A stretch of 61,486 nt of DNA from Willaertia magna (lineage: Eukaryota > Heterolobosea > Eutetramitea > Acrasida > Naegleriidae), in contig CADWAF010000922.1 in assembly GCA_902984215.1 (NCBI GenBank), positions 1 to 61,486 on the forward strand, read 5' to 3'. The notes beneath the pieces were generated by a model. The model ran no database searches and was not told the origin of the DNA. It was given only the letters and a program-made list of their open reading frames with translations. Made by a program: the position numbers and the translations under genes. Shown here piece after piece: positions 10,029 to 19,800 of this stretch; within the stretch, counting starts at the first letter, position 1; every line of letters begins with the position of its first letter.

Positions 10029-11417
10029 ATGAGACTTTTAAGAAGATTAGTTTCAAAGAAAAAGAAAAGATTAGAAGATAAAGAGCATGATTTTGACTTG
10101 GATCTAGCCTGTAAGTTTTCCCAAAATAAATTAACTTCTCATCTCTAATAATAATAAACAAATAGATGTTACGCCTAGAATAATAGCAATGGGTTACCCT
10201 TCGGAAAAGATTGAAAGTATATTTCGTAATCCTTTAGAAGAAGTACAAAGATTTTTAGAGATGCATCATAAAGGAAAGTATAAACTGTGGAACTTGTGCG
10301 CAGAAAGAGCTTATAATAAAGGACATTTTCATGGAAGAGTAGAAGATAGATATCAATTTTATGATCATGAAGCTCCAAAGTTTGAAATTATGGTTCCTTT
10401 AGTACAAAGTGTTAAAGAATGGTTAGATGAACATCCAGATAATGTTGCAGTGGTACATTGCAAGGCTGGAAAAGGTAGAACTGTAAGTAATTTAGTTACC
10501 GACATTATTTCATTAACATGTTAATGTGACAAACATGAAGGGAGTATGTATCGCTAGTTATCTACTATTTTCTCAAGAACAACCTTCAGCAATTACAAGT
10601 TTAGATTATTACGCAAAGGCTCGTACTAAAAATCAAAAAGGAGTAACCATACCTAGTCAACGTAGATATGTTTATTACTTGGAAAGAGTACTAAATGAAA
10701 ATAATAAGAATCAAATCAATAATGATTCAACTAGTACCACTACGATAATGACAAAAGGATCTAATTTAAGTTCCGATGAAGAAAATATAGTAATATCAGA
10801 TAATCAAGAACATGCACCTGAATTAAGTCATCAAGCAAGTCAAGGAAGTAGTATTATAGAAATGGTTAAGGGTAATAATAATAATAATGGTAATGATAAT
10901 GGAAATAGTTTAAATTATACATTACCTCATCCAAAGAATACTTGTTTAAGATTAAAACAAATTATTATAACACCACCTCCATTTAAAGAAAGTACTTTAA
11001 ATTTTACAGTTTTAAATTCTAGTTTTGAGAAATTGTAAGTAATTTAATTTTACAATTTAATTATTTAATTATTTAAATAGTTTTGATTATAAAAAAAAGA
11101 ATGGAAAGGGAGTAACATTTTCGCCAAGTGATAATTCAATTGTATTTGATTGTGATGTACTTGTAACAGAAGATACTAAGATTGTATTTAAGAAAAAGAA
11201 AAGTGGAAGATATGGTAAATTCTTTTCTTTTTGGTTTAATACTCACTTTATTGATAAAGATCAAAATAATGATTCACTTTATCGATTACAACTTGACAAG
11301 AGTCAATTAGATAAAATTTATAGAGATACTAAACATAAGAAATTACCAGAAAATTTTAAGATAGAATGTATTTTTGAAGATTCTACAAATGATGATTTTG
11401 TAGACATTACCCATTAA
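10029..11417 (+). CDS. PTEN: PTEN phosphoinositide 3-phosphatase, four exons
   Basis: I joined 10029..10110, 10166..10482, 10541..11034 and 11081..11417 to give 409 residues; introns are 46-58 nt and in frame. PTEN removes the 3-phosphate from PIP3 at the plasma membrane. Visible landmarks are the N-terminal basic lipid-binding stretch followed by 'DFDLDLAYVTPRIIAMGYPSE', 'YKLWNLCAERAYN', and the P-loop HCKAGKGRTG at about residues 125-134. That P-loop is identical to the animal PTEN signature (catalytic Cys, both Lys and Arg present). It is followed by 'GVTIPSQRRYVYYLERVL' and a C2 domain split over exons 3-4 ('KFFSFWFNTHFI', 'LQLDKSQLDKIYRD', 'LPENFKIECIF'). An Asn/Ser-rich insert lies between phosphatase and C2. 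The intron falls directly after Thr of the P-loop. A C-terminal PDZ tail is absent. Confidence 0.93.
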
Positions 11418-11584
11418 AATAAACATCTTGTATTATTATTATTATTTATTATAATTTCATGTTATCTCTTATTATTATTAATGGTAATTGGATTATTGAT
11501 TGTCAATAAAAAATCTTGTTCAAATAATTTGTTGCAACAAGCCTTGTTGAATAGCGGGACCTGATAATTGCGAAGTTAAAAAAA

Positions 11585-11785
11585 ATGAAGTTGAGATATT
11601 GTGACCAATGCCAATCATATACTATGAAATACGTTTGCGATAAGAAGGGTACAAAATGTGAAGGTACTCCTGTTGCAACAAGACCTGCTCATCCTGCTAG
11701 ATTTTCTCCAGCAGATGGTTTCTCAAAATATAGAGTTGCATTAAAGAGTAAATACGGACTTCTTCCATATCAACAACAAGAATAA
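11585..11785 (+). CDS. NOP10: NOP10, H/ACA snoRNP protein
   Basis: Small core protein of box H/ACA particles, which guide pseudouridylation of rRNA and snRNA and support rRNA processing. The 66-residue product is full length for the family (about 64). It starts [14 protein letters not shown], holding the zinc-ribbon remnant, and contains the near-invariant '[20 protein letters not shown]' linker (here [17 protein letters not shown]). No intron. The 167-bp spacer from PTEN has a G+C-rich word (AGCGGGACC) about 25 bp before the start. Confidence 0.95.
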   Translation: MKLRYCDQCQSYTMKYVCDKKGTKCEGTPVATRPAHPARFSPADGFSKYRVALKSKYGLLPYQQQE

Positions 11786-12025
11786 ATGTTTGTAAATTGT
11801 GTTTTCATCTAATAAATAAACTAGAGTTTTTTTCCTTTTTATTTAAAGTAAACGTTCCGATTAACAATAAACTTTCCTATTTATTTAACACCAATAATAG
11901 TTATTTTCTAAAATATAATTTTAATCCAATGAGGTTAACAGGTATTTTCTTTATCCATTATACAATCAATCAAAAAATATGTTTAATAAATATTAGAACA
12001 TTAATAATATCAAAAGCTAAACAAA

Positions 12026-13105
12026 ATGGATGATCTTTGGGGACAGGTTTTAATAACAGAGGAACAAATAACTGTGTTTAAAGAAGTACAAGATATACTA
12101 GTAAGAAATCATAAACGAAAGGATGAACCAAGCTATCAATTTGGCACCACTGAGGAACCGGATACATTGTCTTTACTATTGAGGGATGATAAAAAAGTAT
12201 TTGACAATATTAGATTTGTGGCAACACAACAACATGAGAAGTATGAGTTCTTTTATGAGTTGATTAAGGAATTACTATGTTTTGCAAAACAACAACAACA
12301 AATAGCAAAAGAATTATTAGAAGAAAAGACAAGGTTGACCGAAGAGTGTGACAAACTGAAGGAAACAATTTATAATTTTCAACAACAACAATTGAGAGCA
12401 AAGAAAGAGAAGATTTTGGGTCATACGGGAATTACACCGCATCCCTCTTCCTCAAATCTTCAAAACATTCAAAACACTGCAATTCCCAATACATATTTTA
12501 GTGCCACCAATCAACCAATGGTTGTTTCTGCTTTAAACACTTCTACTTCTGCTTTTAAATTTCCAGCCTCAGCACCAACTCCATTAGATACCAAACCATT
12601 GATACAATTACCTTCATTACAATCTAGTATTCTAACAACAAATAATAGGGTTAATGGGGAGGTCAAAACATCTAACATATCAGCTCTTACAGGTAAAGAA
12701 TTGTTAACCACAAAGAAGATAATAAGTCCTCAAAAAGTTATGCAATTCTCTCATCAACAACAGTCACCTACAAACAAAACTGTAAATCAGGACTCTATTA
12801 TTTACAGAACAAAACCAAATCTTTATGAAAATAATCAAATCTCTCCAACTAAGAATATGCCTCCACCCAACATTATGGTAAGAAGGCCTAGTCTTCCATT
12901 TATTTACACTCCAGAAAATATAGAAAAAGTTACTCCCAATAATAATAATAATAATTTAAATCTACAACACCAACAATTAATACGATTAAGGAGGAATAGT
13001 ATAGCTCCAGAAAATGTGGTTACTTCTCCACCTGAAAACTTTTTCAGATGGACTTCTTTCAGTCAACTAAAAGACTTGCAAAAGGGAAATAATGATCCCA
13101 AATAA
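12026..13105 (+). CDS. Orphan coiled-coil protein with Ser/Thr/Pro-rich tail
   Basis: Not recognised. The 359-residue product begins MDDLWGQVLITEEQITVF and has a helical N-terminal region (about 1-85). It contains a glutamine-rich coiled coil at about 85-135 ('AKQQQQIAKELLEEKTRLTEECDKLKETI'-like heptads), then about 220 residues of low complexity rich in Asn, Ser, Thr, Pro and Gln. Repeated 'SPxK/SPTN' phrases in the tail could be proline-directed phosphorylation sites. There is no membrane helix, signal peptide or intron. The coiled coil suggests oligomerisation or a scaffold role, which is inference. It converges with the TMEM237-like gene 30 bp downstream. Confidence 0.75.
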   Translation: MDDLWGQVLITEEQITVFKEVQDILVRNHKRKDEPSYQFGTTEEPDTLSLLLRDDKKVFDNIRFVATQQHEKYEFFYELIKELLCFAKQQQQIAKELLEEKTRLTEECDKLKETIYNFQQQQLRAKKEKILGHTGITPHPSSSNLQNIQNTAIPNTYFSATNQPMVVSALNTSTSAFKFPASAPTPLDTKPLIQLPSLQSSILTTNNRVNGEVKTSNISALTGKELLTTKKIISPQKVMQFSHQQQSPTNKTVNQDSIIYRTKPNLYENNQISPTKNMPPPNIMVRRPSLPFIYTPENIEKVTPNNNNNNLNLQHQQLIRLRRNSIAPENVVTSPPENFFRWTSFSQLKDLQKGNNDPK

Positions 13106-13135
13106 TAATAACCATTCAAGCTCAACAATAACAAT

Positions 13136-14473
13136 CTATATCACATTATTTTCCTGTTTCGAATTATTATTTTGTTGTTGAGCAAGTATATATTGAAAAC
13201 TACGTTCGGATTGTCTCCTTAAAATTCTTTTTTGCACAACTGCTGATATCCAGCCAATTATCACAAAAAAAGCTCTTATTACGTTTAATATAATCCACAA
13301 CAATGCTATAGACCCTATCTCACGTTGGTCAGTAGCAGTTGCCCAAGCGCTTCCCAATGTACTATATTTCCAAAACATGTATTCATCAGAAGAGCTCATT
13401 ACAATAGAACAAATAAAAGCTATAAAGTAACATAATACTTGTATTCCTAATGTTAATTTAACCATAAAAGCAGATACTCTAGTGTATTTCCTATGGGAAG
13501 GCACCTGTATTATTAACAGCTCTGTAAATAATCCACCTCTAGGTAAAGGTGGCTTAATCTCTATTGAAAGAATATATGCAGATAGAACTAAACATAAAGA
13601 ACACAGTGCCATATAAAATTTTTGTAAAATTATTGAAACTTTTGAGTAAAATGTCGCAAACTCAACTAAGCTAGTATAAAAAGGAATATTGATTAAAACA
13701 TGGAGTAAACAAAATCCAGACAACAATCCTTGTGAAAATAAAAACAATGTGTAAAAATTATTATGTATAGAAACAACCATTGCACGGTAGTCAACCTTAA
13801 CTTCTGGGCTTGTTGCTGTGTCATCTATTGACTCTTTACTGTCCTTCTCCTCCATGTCAAGGTCATTTACCCTTTCTCTCCTAAATTGACCACTAGCAGC
13901 GTCTAAATTGTGTTAGCCTTAATTATTATGAAATAACTTACTTTCAAAAAAAACCACCTTATTTCTCTTAGAAACTACTCCTGAAGCTGCCTTTAAATTA
14001 TTCGTTGATACATTATTTATCTCCTCTTCATTCCTTTTTTCTGTATTTCCATCGTCCTCGTTTTCATTTGACTGAACTATTATATCTGAATTAGATACTG
14101 ATAAATAGTGTGGACGAGTTGGCAAATCAAAATAAATATTATTAAGGTCTCTATTTTCTTTTTCTGTGATAGAATTGTTATTATTTGTTGTAGTATTACT
14201 ATTTTCAAGTGGTTCCTCAGTATTTGAACTTGGCTTTCTTTTTTTCTTTCTAATGGACTTTTTCTTCTTTTTCTTAGGGGTTGGAGGTTTTTCTTCTTCA
14301 GCCTTATCTCCTGTATTTTCCTCTATTTTATTATTAACATTTTCTTCAGAATTAATATCTTTAGTTTCCTCAATTGTTTTTTCTTCTTTTGTTTCCTCTT
14401 CTTCATCTTCTTCCTTTCCGACAGTGTTCACTTTAAAAATTTCAGTAGTTGACCCTAATATATCGTTAGACAT
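13136..14473 (-). CDS. TMEM237-like transition-zone tetraspan protein, two exons
   Basis: I joined complement(13136..13902, 13942..14473) with an in-frame 39-nt intron (GTAAG to TTAG) to give 432 residues. The N-terminal half is acidic and then lysine-rich ('PPTPKKKKKKSIRKKKRKP'). The C-terminal half has four membrane helices (about residues 215-400), starting 'DYRAMVVSIHNNFYTLFLFSQGLLSG', which I read as the TMEM237 domain. A lysine-rich disordered N-terminus plus four C-terminal helices is the TMEM237 layout. In animals TMEM237 sits at the ciliary transition zone with MKS/JBTS-module proteins. In an organism that builds flagella the same role is plausible. Alternative: an unrelated tetraspan protein. 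The gene diverges from the HAUS2-like gene across 50 bp. Confidence 0.62.
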
Positions 14474-14523
14474 TTTTTTGGCGCCTAAACTAAACGTTTT
14501 GTAACCTAACAAAAAACAAACAA
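14474..14523. promoter_or_regulatory. 50-bp divergent promoter with E2F-like site
   Basis: All of the space between two divergent ATGs. The 13-mer TTTTTTTGGCGCC ends at 14485 and contains TTTGGCGC, an exact match to the E2F consensus TTTSSCGC. The same 13-mer, on the other strand, occurs at 41394-41406 before another gene. The first T belongs to the ATG complement of the minus gene, so the site lies within its 5' untranslated leader. Confidence 0.5.
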
Positions 14524-15090
14524 ATGGATGCACTTCTCGGGATTGCAGATAAATGTGGTTGTTTAAATGTTGATGACACCCAAAAGAAATTTAAATATCA
14601 AGAACATGCTTTATCGGATTTCTTAGAGCAAACTATGAGTATCCAGGATCAAATATTTCAACTTCATGAACGATATGAATTATTGAATGAGTACAGTAAA
14701 ACTTTTGATTTAGTAAATGAAACAATTTTAAATCAAAGACTTTTAAAATTAGATGAATTATGTTCTAATCTAGAAGAATTTTGTTTAAATAAAGATAGGA
14801 TTGTAACTAAAATACAAGCCCCAATTGTTGACAATTCCCAAAAACAATTAAAAATTGATTTGGAATATCAATCACAATTTGTGGATCTATTAAAAAACAT
14901 AAGTAGAACATTGGATATTGTTCATCAAAGTTTAAACGATGTGGAATGGGCTTCTGTTAAAAAGAAATCATTTGATAAAAGTAAATTAGATGATGAAATA
15001 CTTAAAACAATACCTAAAATATTTACAAAATGTAAACGATTTGTTTCTGCCATCACTTTACAACAACGAAATTTACAAAATAATTTTTAA
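14524..15090 (+). CDS. HAUS2/CEP27-like augmin subunit (tentative)
   Basis: The 188-residue product is all helical and coiled-coil, with no intron. The stretch 'LKLDELCSNLEEFCLNKDRI' followed by 'KIQAPIVDNS' and 'EYQSQFVDLLKNI' lines up by eye with HAUS2 ('LEAVLKEKR..LRQRLLKP', 'VYHRYMVHLLELA'), in the same order and spacing. HAUS2 is part of augmin, which recruits gamma-tubulin complexes to existing spindle microtubules for branching nucleation. Length is near the family's (about 200-235). The shared promoter with a ciliary-type gene fits a microtubule role. Any short coiled-coil protein could mimic this pattern, so the call is tentative. Confidence 0.45.
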   Translation: MDALLGIADKCGCLNVDDTQKKFKYQEHALSDFLEQTMSIQDQIFQLHERYELLNEYSKTFDLVNETILNQRLLKLDELCSNLEEFCLNKDRIVTKIQAPIVDNSQKQLKIDLEYQSQFVDLLKNISRTLDIVHQSLNDVEWASVKKKSFDKSKLDDEILKTIPKIFTKCKRFVSAITLQQRNLQNNF

Positions 15091-15175
15091 AATGATTTCA
15101 CTTGGAGTATAATCATTTACAATAAATAACCTACCATAATTTTTATTTTCTGCCAAAATATGTACAATAATCATT

Positions 15176-15810
15176 TTACATTTTAATAGCCTTTTCTTCA
15201 ACAGCCTTAATCTCTTCTTCTGAAAGTAATTCTTTTGGAATATGCATATAAGAAGTACCAAAGTAATTTACACAAGTAATACTATTTTCATCTAAACAAA
15301 TGAAAGGTGAAGGAAAATCTTTAAGAGGGTAAGTAAAGAAATTAAATAATACCTACGTCTAATTTGTTTTTTGAAATATGTATCATTTACTCTATATGCC
15401 GTTAAAAATAAAGAAATTATCACAAAAGCAATTGTAAGTTTAAATCCTCTAATAACTAGTGCTTTCTAAATTTACGTTAAATGTCAAAGGTTGTTTTTTA
15501 AAATCCTTACCTCTTTTGGGTTATCAAATAGTAAAGGTTTTCTACTTGGTTGTGATGTTTGTTTCAATAATTGTTGAGCTTTTAGTTTTTGTTTTTGAGC
15601 TAATTTTGCTTCAATTTGAGCAACCCTATCTGCCTTTTCATCAATCTTTTTTTCTTCTTTCGTTTTATCTTGATCCTTCTCTTCTTGTAGATTTTTAAGA
15701 TTTATAGAAAAATGTCTAACACCTGATGATAAACAATATAAACTTTTATTCGGAATAATGCAACAATGTGATAAATTGTTTTTGCGAGACAAACCAATAA
15801 GCCTATTCAT
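15176..15810 (-). CDS. Mitochondrial single-pass membrane protein, three exons, unnamed
   Basis: I joined complement(15176..15318, 15357..15465, 15511..15810) to give 183 residues; introns are 38 and 45 nt and in frame. The N-terminus is Arg-rich with few acidic residues and ends in 'SSGVRHFSINL', a convincing mitochondrial presequence with an R-2-type cleavage context. A charged coiled coil (about 45-85) follows, then one membrane helix in exon 2 ('FKLTIAFVIISLFLTAYRV'). A short C-terminal domain 'DENSITCVNYFGTSYMHIPKELL' ends the protein. I do not recognise the family. Topology suggests an inner-membrane protein such as a respiratory-complex subunit or assembly factor, which is inference. 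The donor of the second intron is GTAGGT, weaker than the usual GTAAG. Confidence 0.65.
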
Positions 15811-16104
15811 TTTTTATGTTATTTGAACGACAAGGAAAGGCTTGTTGTTCCGATAGAGATGACGCAACAACAAGAAGGGGTAGATAAAAAGTAAAGAAAA
15901 GTTTAAAGGTGGGAAAGAACAAAAAGTAAGATAGAAGAAGTAAATAGTACTGTTGGTTTGATGAAAGTCTTATTGAAAAAATTTGTTTCTGAAGGCTTGA
16001 AAGGTTGTTTCTAGCGCTCAACCAGATATTGGTTGTAAAATATGTTGTAGAAAATTTGTTTGAAAAAAATAACACAACACCATTAGCCATAATCTCTAAT
16101 CAAC
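15811..16104. other. Divergent promoter region before eS19
   Basis: 294 bp between the mitochondrial-type gene (minus) and eS19 (plus). A minus-strand open frame (ATG at 16090, 95 codons) exists but looks like leader sequence: it has no recognisable domain and stops before the next gene's ATG. No clear motif beyond A+T-rich tracts and one AGCGCT word near 16012. Confidence 0.4.
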
Positions 16105-16557
16105 ATGGTCAAAAAGTCAGCAACCGTAAAAGATATCTCTCCACATAAATTTGTTGTTTCATATGCAGAACACTTAAAGAAACAAGGAAAAATCATTTTA
16201 CCAAAGTGGGTTGATATTGTTAAAACTGCAACTGCAAAGGAATTACCACCATCAAATCCAGATTGGTTCTATGTTCACTGTGCAGCAGTCGCAAGAGCAG
16301 TATATTTAAGACCTGGAGTTGGTGTCCAAGGTTTAAGAAAGAGATACGGATGTGTAAAAAATGGTGGATATGCACCATATCATCATGATGTTGCTTCAAG
16401 AGCAGTCCAAAGAAAATGTTTACAAGAATTAGAAAGAATCGGTGTTTTAGGATCTGAAGATAAAGCAAAGAACCCACACAGTGGTAGATTTGTTACACCA
16501 GAAGGTCAAAGAGATATGGATCTTATTGCACAATCCATTCAACTTAGAAAAATCTAA
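16105..16557 (+). CDS. RPS19: Ribosomal protein eS19
   Basis: Component of the 40S head, needed for 18S rRNA maturation. The 150-residue intronless product is full length and clearly eS19: 'KFVVSYAEHLKKQGKI', 'PPSNPDWFYVHCAAVARAVY', 'RPGVGVQGLRKRYG', 'HHDVASRAVQRKCLQELE' and 'GRFVTPEGQRDMDLIA'. The coding sequence is visibly richer in G+C than its surroundings, as usual for highly expressed genes. The start context is CAACATGGTC. Confidence 0.97.
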   Translation: MVKKSATVKDISPHKFVVSYAEHLKKQGKIILPKWVDIVKTATAKELPPSNPDWFYVHCAAVARAVYLRPGVGVQGLRKRYGCVKNGGYAPYHHDVASRAVQRKCLQELERIGVLGSEDKAKNPHSGRFVTPEGQRDMDLIAQSIQLRKI

Positions 16558-16819
16558 ATAAATAAACCATAAAAATTTTCTGTATTTTTTACTATTTATT
16601 AAATTATATTTGAATTTAAGCAATTCCGATAATTCTCTTTAAATTCCATTTTTCAATAACAAGCAGAAAATGGCTGGGTCCATTGTAATGATTAAAGCAT
16701 GTTCATAAATTGATAATTAATGCCTTTAGACTTAATTGATTATCAAATTAAACAAGATTTCTCAGTGTTACCAATGCCAGCTGCAAAGAATTAGGAAATT
16801 ATCAAAAAAATTTTATTGA

Positions 16820-19800
16820 TTAGAATTGGAATTTGTTTGGGCTATGCATTTGATCGTAAAATTGGGTTGCGTTGAGGCTGTCCAAACCAGTATTTGGAGA
16901 TTTTTGTGGTGAAATCATATTGGTTGGTGAATGATTTTGAAGCTTAGTGTAGAGCTTATTCAAGTACTTGTTTTTGACATAGATTTGAAGGGCTGGTTGG
17001 TTCGTATTATTAATTGGTTTTGTACTTGGAGGTAAACCTAATTCATAATATTCATTTGCTGTCTTATTTCCTGTTGCATAAAGGAACGCAAGTTGTTCTT
17101 TGGAAAGTTTGGTATTCATTATTAAGGAAGCTAGAATACCAGTTTTCACAGTGAAATGAGCTAATCTACATTGTACACATAATACTACACCATAATTTAA
17201 ACTTGCCCATTGAACTTGGTTGGATGAACAATCTGCACAACAATTATTTCCATCCTTCTTAAGTATATCTACTGTTGTAATAGTTTGATTGGCATTAGGA
17301 ACTGTCAATGTTCTATAAGTGTATGGTTCATCTTGTTCATTTGATTCAAAAAAGTCAGGATTTAAAACAGGAGGGACTGTAGGATTAGATGGAGGTTGAA
17401 CATTTGGTTTTTGATTTCCAAAGAATGAAGGTGGAGATGATGGAACGTTTGGAACTGTTCTTATCACTCCAGATTGAGGTTTAAATTGTCCAACTTGTGA
17501 AAAGTATCTAGAAACAGCTGTGTAAACTTGATTATATCTCAAAGTAACCTTTTTAACTTCATCTGAAAACATATTACCTTCACTACATTTACATAACGCA
17601 TGAGTTACTAATGCATACATATCAATAATATCACTAGTAATTGGTATTATTGAACCACCCTTTACAACATTTGATTTATCACCAACAACATTCTTTTGTA
17701 ATTGCATTAAACTATCTAAAAGCTCAATTAATTCAGATACTTCAGTAATGTTTGGACATGCTTTACATGAGAAATTACAATTCAATAATTCTTTTTTAGA
17801 TGAAATAATATCTATACGTCTCTCTAACCATGTTGCATATTCAACAATAAACTTAGCAGCTAATTGACTTGTTCTTGGTTTCCAAGTTTCTTTCATGTCT
17901 GTTACTAATGATTTAACTTCAATAGGATCACATTTTTCAGTAAGAATAGATGATTGTAACATGTGATGTAATAACACTAAAGCCTTAATACAAGGATTAG
18001 GTTCATTAAATATTGGCCTTTCTCTAATATAAACTAAATATTCAATTACTAAATGTTCACCACAATTAACAAATAAATCATTACAAACAATAGAGATTTG
18101 GCTTGGTCTACCTTGACGTGGTAAGGATGTCAAAACTCTATTTACTGTTAATCTACGTTGTTCAGAGTTTTGTAATCCAGTAGATATTGGAGATCTCACT
18201 TGAGTTGTAGTAGGTGTTGATAAAGTAGGTGAATTTGAGTTCGTGGAGTTACTTCCACTTAGCGTTCTTTGGTGACTTGTATTTAAAACTTGTTGTTGTT
18301 GAGGGTTTTGTTTTGGGGTTGAAATAGATAATTCTGGTTTCTTGATTGGAACTGGTGAAGATGGTGGAATGAGTTGATTGGAGGAATTAGTTGTTGAGGT
18401 TGATGCTGATGACTCTTGCCAATCCAATTGTGAGAATAAATCATTACCTTGATTAGTTCCACTAACTGTTCTTTTATGAACAGGTGTGCTTGTAGTAGTT
18501 GGAGTGGTAGAAGTAGGAGTTGGTGCTTTAATTGTTGTTGTATTGTTATTGCTAGTTGGTGGATTATCAAAATCGGAAAAATCTGCTTCCCAAGCGTCAT
18601 TTTCTGAACCGAAATCAACATTTACGGTTGGTTGTTTCTTTTTTACACTGTTGGTATTATTTGTTACAGGTGTTGGTTTTCTTACAGGTGAAGTAAAAGT
18701 AGTAGTAGTGGTTGGTGTAATTGTCTTCTTTGGTTGTTGTTGTACTACATTATTACTTGTTGAGGAAGATCCACCACTATTATCGAACCAATCTAATTGA
18801 GCAAATAAATCTCCTGAACTGCTACTCTTATTATTACTATTGTTATTATTGTTCATAAGTTTAGGAGAAGGACTGGATGGTACCTTTCTCATTGGTGGTG
18901 GTTGTTGAACTGGTTGTTGTCTTGGTGGAGGACGACTAATACTAACATTCTTTCCAACAAGCTTAGCAACCTTTTCTGTAATTTCAAAAACAGTTGGTCT
19001 ATCATTTACTGACACAACTAACATACTCTTAATTAAATCTGTTAATCCTGAAGAATAAGTTGGTGTTGGAGGAATTCTATATTTTCCGTTTATAATTGAA
19101 ATTGCCGACTCTGCCTCTTCAAAAGGACCTCTAAAGTAACATAATTTATATAATACACAACCTAAAGCCCATACATCAGCCTTTTCATTAATTGAATCAC
19201 CACTATACAAATCACACATTTCAGGAGCTCTATATGCTAAGGTTGTATTTTTTTGAATATCCTCTTCGGCCTCTACTCTTTCTTGTTTAGTTTGTAATGT
19301 ATAAACTTTAGTCGTTGTTGATCCAAAATCACATAATTTATAAGTATCTCTAACACGTAAAATATTTTCAACTTTTAAATCTCTATGAATCATTGGTGGG
19401 TTTTGTGAATGCATTAGAGAAACTGCGTTACAGGTATCAAAGAAAATTGACAAAATTTCTTGCTCCGTAAATTTACTTCCATTGTTAAGCCTATCTTCCA
19501 TTTGGGAAACAACAGAGTCATCTGCTAATTCCATAAGAATATAAATTTCTTTTCCTCTTTGAGTATCGGATTCGCTTACTCCAATTAAATTAATTACATT
19601 TTCATGTTTACCAAGTTTTCTCATAACATCAATTTCTTTCTTTGCTTGTACTTCTTGAGCTTGGTCTTGAATTAATAATCTTTTAAGTGCATAAGGTTCT
19701 CCTGTATTTATATTTTTTACTAGAAAAACAAATGAGAAACCTCCTTCATCTAATAATTTAACAACTTTATATGATTCTCCACAAATATCTATTTTACTAG

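Noticed and set aside
15811..16090. 95-codon minus-strand frame starting ATG 16090, hydrophobic and Arg-containing
   Set aside because: It lies in the divergent promoter of eS19 and has no domain. It ends just before the mitochondrial-type gene's ATG, so it is better read as leader or spacer.
18283..18800. Long frames on other phases of the kinase-ANTH-ArfGAP gene (both strands)
   Set aside because: They arise from the low-complexity repeats (Gln/Thr/Asn codons) of the real gene read in other frames.
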